Source of the DNA: UBA6022 sp038319685
GTDB lineage: Bacteria > Patescibacteriota > Saccharimonadia > Saccharimonadales > Saccharimonadaceae
Direction: 5' to 3'
Length of the DNA stretch: 64,000 bases
Assembly: GCA_038319685.1 (NCBI GenBank)
Contig: JBBQDN010000004.1
Coordinates: 57,941-121,940, forward strand
The translations under genes were made by a program, and so were the position numbers. The number at the start of each line of letters is the position of its first letter. Within the stretch, counting starts at the first letter, position 1. Positions 61,424-64,000 of this stretch are shown here, in pieces. The notes under the pieces were generated by a model. That model was given only the letters and a program-made list of their open reading frames with translations. It made no database searches and had not been told where the DNA came from.

Positions 61424-61513
61424 GCATTTAGCTCATGTTTTTTTGACTACACACACAAATGACCCGACGTAACACTTTAGACACAGGCTCTAGCGTCATG
61501 TTTCTTATTTACA

Positions 61514-61529
61514 ACGCTATATATAGCGT
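61514..61529. promoter_or_regulatory. perfect 16-bp palindrome, third NrdR-like box
   Basis: ACGCTATATATAGCGT is a perfect palindrome and matches the NrdR consensus at 14 of 16 positions. It lies 112 bp upstream of box 2, near the 3' end of the tRNA gene. Confidence 0.45.
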
Positions 61530-61567
61530 ATGTGTTATCGTGAACCTGAACAGATGAGAAATAATTT

Positions 61568-61657
61568 TGGCGGAGAGAACAGGATTCGAACCTGCGATAA
61601 CATTGCTGCCATACACGCTTTCCAAGCGTGCGCCTTCAACCACTCGGCCATCTCTCC
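61568..61657 (-). tRNA. tRNA-Ser (anticodon GGA)
   Basis: Minus strand: acceptor GGAGAGA (from 61657) pairs with TCTCTCC, discriminator G, CCA encoded (61568-61570). Anticodon arm CACGCTTGGAAAGCGTG gives GGA; a long variable arm and GGTTCGAATCC T-arm are typical of class II serine tRNAs. Confidence 0.96.
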
Positions 61658-61739
61658 AATACATTTATTATACCAGTTGTATATAACACGCCACATTAAA
61701 GGTTGCGGTAATGCATACAAGGTCATTATAATAGAGCAA

Positions 61740-62561
61740 ATGCCAGAAACACCCACAACACCAGTAATTGAACTGCGTGCGCTCACCAAGCGCTTTGGTG
61801 TCGGTGACGCGGAACAGTTGGTGCTTGATACAATCGACCTTACGATTGATAAGGGTGAGTTTATCGCCATCATGGGGCCAAGTGGCTGCGGCAAGACAAC
61901 ACTCCTCAATATCCTTGGACTACTGGACCGATCAAACGACGGTGACTATCTACTCGACGGTGTATCAGTCGAAAGCCTCAGCACTGCGCGTCATGCGCGT
62001 ATTCGGAGTCAGCAAATAGGCATTGTGTTCCAAAGCTTTAACCTGATATCACGGCTCAATGTCATCGAAAACGTCGCCCTTCCACTCACCTACAAAGGCA
62101 TTCACCGCACCAAACGACTCAAAATGGCCAGTGATATCCTTAAAACCTTTCACCTGGGTGAACGTGAATATTATATGCCCTGGCAGCTGTCAGGTGGCCA
62201 AACCCAACGCGTCGCAATTGCCCGAGCACTCGTTAATGACCCGTCGATTATTTTGGCTGATGAACCGACAGGTAACCTTGATTCTAGGTCAAGTCATGTC
62301 ATCATGGAAGAACTGTCCGAACTGCACAAACGTGGAAATACTATCATTATGGTGACGCACAACCCTGCCCTGACGACCTATGCGAGTCGGGTCATTAAAA
62401 TGCTTGATGGTAAAATCGATAGTGATACAAAAATACCTGTTGTATTTGAAACAACAATAGACAAAATCCCTCTTGGAGCTCACGCCACTGAAATAGTCGT
62501 TATTGCTCCGAAAACAAAGAAAAAACCGGCCAAAAAGCGGAAACAAAGGATGAAAAAATAA
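61740..62561 (+). CDS. MacB/LolD-type ABC transporter ATPase with Lys-rich tail, 273 aa
   Basis: Walker A GPSGCGKTT (~46-54), signature LSGGQTQRVAIARAL, Walker B IILADEPTGNLDS. The family pairs with FtsX-like permeases and exports lipoproteins, peptides or acts as a mechanotransducer. The last ~20 residues (KTKKKPAKKRKQ) are an unusual basic tail. TATAAT (61727-61732) lies 7 nt before ATG 61740; an open frame reaches upstream through the tRNA gene and is rejected. Confidence 0.9.
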   Translation: MPETPTTPVIELRALTKRFGVGDAEQLVLDTIDLTIDKGEFIAIMGPSGCGKTTLLNILGLLDRSNDGDYLLDGVSVESLSTARHARIRSQQIGIVFQSFNLISRLNVIENVALPLTYKGIHRTKRLKMASDILKTFHLGEREYYMPWQLSGGQTQRVAIARALVNDPSIILADEPTGNLDSRSSHVIMEELSELHKRGNTIIMVTHNPALTTYASRVIKMLDGKIDSDTKIPVVFETTIDKIPLGAHATEIVVIAPKTKKKPAKKRKQRMKK

Positions 62562-63793
62562 TGCGATTTTTGTTGATTAATCACATTCAGATTGCCAGCC
62601 AGTCTTTGCGGGCCACTCGTATGCGCACAGCCCTGACGGTAATCGGAATTACAATTGGTATCGCAAGTATCACCCTGATACTGTCACTAAGTGGCGGTAT
62701 CGCGACCGTCGTCAATAGCCAGGTCGATGCACTCGGTGGCAATATCGCTATTATTCGACCTGGGACACCGTCAAAAGACCTCGGTGACCTGACTAATCCG
62801 ACACCCTATCGGGGGTTTGCTACCAGTACAATTACCGAACGTGACGTCCAGGACATCCAAGACACAGCCCAAGTTGACGCCGCAGCACCAATCATGGTCA
62901 TTAATGGCCGTGTCCAAGCAAACAAAACCGCGCCCGAACACACCCCTATTGTCGCCACCAACCCGCAGCTTATATCGATTGCAAATATCGCAATGCTGGA
63001 CGGACAATTTATCGACAGCGTCACCAACAAAGATACGGCAGTCATCGGTAATCAGTTATCAGTCGATCTATTTGGGACCGATAGTTCCATTGGCCGGACA
63101 TTCACTATTCGGGATCAAACTTTTACTGTGATTGGGGTGTTAAAACATGCCAACGATCCAATCAACTTTAACAATATAGATTTTGATCATGCGGCTATTA
63201 TTAGCCTCGAAAGCGGCAAAGCCCTCAACAGGGGTATTGCCCAGATACAACAGATCAACGTTCGGGCTAAATCGGTCGACGCGCTGCCAGCTGTTCTGAC
63301 CGAAATCAATCAAACCTTGACTAAAAATCATAACAAGCAAAATGATTACACGATTTTATCTGGTAAAGAAATTGCCGATCCAACAAGCGAATTATTCTTT
63401 ATGATCGGAAGCGTCACCACGGCTATCGCGGGAATTTCACTAATCGTCGGTGGGGTCGGTATTATGAATATTATGCTGGTGAATGTTGCCGAACGAACCC
63501 GTGAAATCGGGCTCCGAAAGGCCGTCGGTGCGAGTAACGGTAATATCATTGGCCAGTTTATGATCGAAGCCCTTATCATGAGCCTGCTGGGAGGCGTTAT
63601 TGGGTACGGCGCTGGGTATGTGCTTGCGTTCGTGATCAGTAGTAGTTTCCTGACATTCGACCCGGCGTTTACATGGCAAATAGCTGCGATTTCTTTGGGG
63701 GTATCGATCTTCGTCGGTGGTCTGTTCGGTTTATATCCAGCTATTCGTGCGGCTCGTAAAGATCCGATTGAATCTTTACGGCAGTATCATTAA
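62561..63793 (+). CDS. MacB-like FtsX-domain permease, 410 aa
   Basis: N-terminal helix (RTALTVIGITIGIASITLIL, ~21-40), a ~230-residue extracytoplasmic domain (MacB_PCD), then three helices in the FtsX layout ending ISLGVSIFVGGLFGLYPAIRAARKDPIESLRQYH. It shares a base with the ATPase stop (TAATG) and forms one exporter with it. No accessory MacA is in the window. Confidence 0.9.
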   Translation: MRFLLINHIQIASQSLRATRMRTALTVIGITIGIASITLILSLSGGIATVVNSQVDALGGNIAIIRPGTPSKDLGDLTNPTPYRGFATSTITERDVQDIQDTAQVDAAAPIMVINGRVQANKTAPEHTPIVATNPQLISIANIAMLDGQFIDSVTNKDTAVIGNQLSVDLFGTDSSIGRTFTIRDQTFTVIGVLKHANDPINFNNIDFDHAAIISLESGKALNRGIAQIQQINVRAKSVDALPAVLTEINQTLTKNHNKQNDYTILSGKEIADPTSELFFMIGSVTTAIAGISLIVGGVGIMNIMLVNVAERTREIGLRKAVGASNGNIIGQFMIEALIMSLLGGVIGYGAGYVLAFVISSSFLTFDPAFTWQIAAISLGVSIFVGGLFGLYPAIRAARKDPIESLRQYH

Positions 63794-63805
63794 GAGCGTA
63801 CAGTC

Positions 63806-64000
63806 CTTTCTTTTCCAAAAAAACAAATCCTTCACTACTTTTAACAGTAAAAGTAGTACAAAACTGCTGGTCGGCTTCACTCCTCCGGGGACTCCCAGTT
63901 AAAAAGACTGGTCGCTGCGGAACGACCCTTTCAGGGATCGATCCATTACCATTTCTTTTAGTTATTCGTAATGGACACGTCCTCGCGAATTACTCCAGTC
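63806..64000 (+). repeat. dispersed repeat R, copy 2, just after the permease stop
   Basis: Same blocks and spacing as 27883-28001, in the sense orientation of the permease gene and beginning 12 bp after its stop. Copy-specific hairpins: ACTACTTTTA/TAAAAGTAGT, CCCT/AGGG, and CCATTAC/GTAATGG at the right. It runs to the window end; no gene is supported in 63794-64000. Confidence 0.8.

Noticed and set aside
61530..61739. Upstream extension of the ABC ATPase through the tRNA gene
   Set aside because: It crosses a real tRNA-Ser and a TATAAT box; ATG 61740 gives the usual N-terminus.
1..64000. CRISPR array, rRNA operon, integrase or prophage
   Set aside because: No regular short repeats with spacers, no rRNA sequence, and no integrase, capsid or terminase frames were found.

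Overview
The window looks like chromosomal DNA of a Patescibacteria (CPR) bacterium, most like a Saccharibacterium (TM7). That assignment is an inference from gene style: a zinc-less DnaG, a DnaG-RpoD overlap, two RNase J-type nucleases plus PNPase and oligoribonuclease, a degenerate DHH-domain protein, very short intergenic gaps, and many genes whose -10 box sits 6 to 11 nt before the start codon. TGA is an ordinary stop (for example at dnaG). No rRNA operon or CRISPR array is visible; one tRNA gene (Ser-GGA) is present.

Layout: 1-929 is the 5' part of ftsK, then an orphan tail-fibre-like gene (1121-1606). 1708-13329 holds two RNase J genes, a uracil-DNA glycosylase, an alpha/beta hydrolase, an IS3-family element (5841-7099), a stand-alone acetolactate synthase pair (ilvB-ilvN) and pnp. 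13533-19815 holds an MscS channel, a LURP-one-like protein, an ABC-2 transporter, rpsO, a ParB-like protein, truB and a PIG-L deacetylase. 19812-25961 is an envelope block: a DHH-like protein, cdsA, plsY, and a four-gene membrane operon with a UbiA prenyltransferase and a VTT-domain protein. 26077-38840 is information processing and isoprenoid synthesis: rpsT, holA, mutM, polA, uppS, a polyprenyl synthase, a P-loop kinase, rpoD and dnaG. 39064-41796 ends with a CapA-like protein and orn.

41797-47455 is an accessory island between orn and msrB. It carries a TrmB-type regulator, a 653-aa orphan protein, and two minus-strand units that flank them. Each unit has a promoter, a hairpin-rich leader, one or more small orphan genes, and a copy of a ~130-nt RNA-like element whose stems show compensatory changes between the two copies. 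The larger unit is followed by a textbook type III hammerhead ribozyme (41939-41989, minus strand). A second, unrelated dispersed repeat lies just 3' of mutM and of the last permease gene (27883-28001 and 63806-63922).

47456-64000 returns to mostly core genes: msrB, mscL, argS, pyrG, a 1293-aa polytopic membrane protein with an internal duplication, a beta-helix tail-spike-like gene that abuts a broken YecM/VOC gene, and the ribonucleotide reductase operon. In that operon NrdB has Phe at the radical-Tyr position (class Ic-like), and the C-terminal CxxC normally found on NrdA is encoded by a separate 57-aa gene. tRNA-Ser and a MacB-type ABC transporter close the window.
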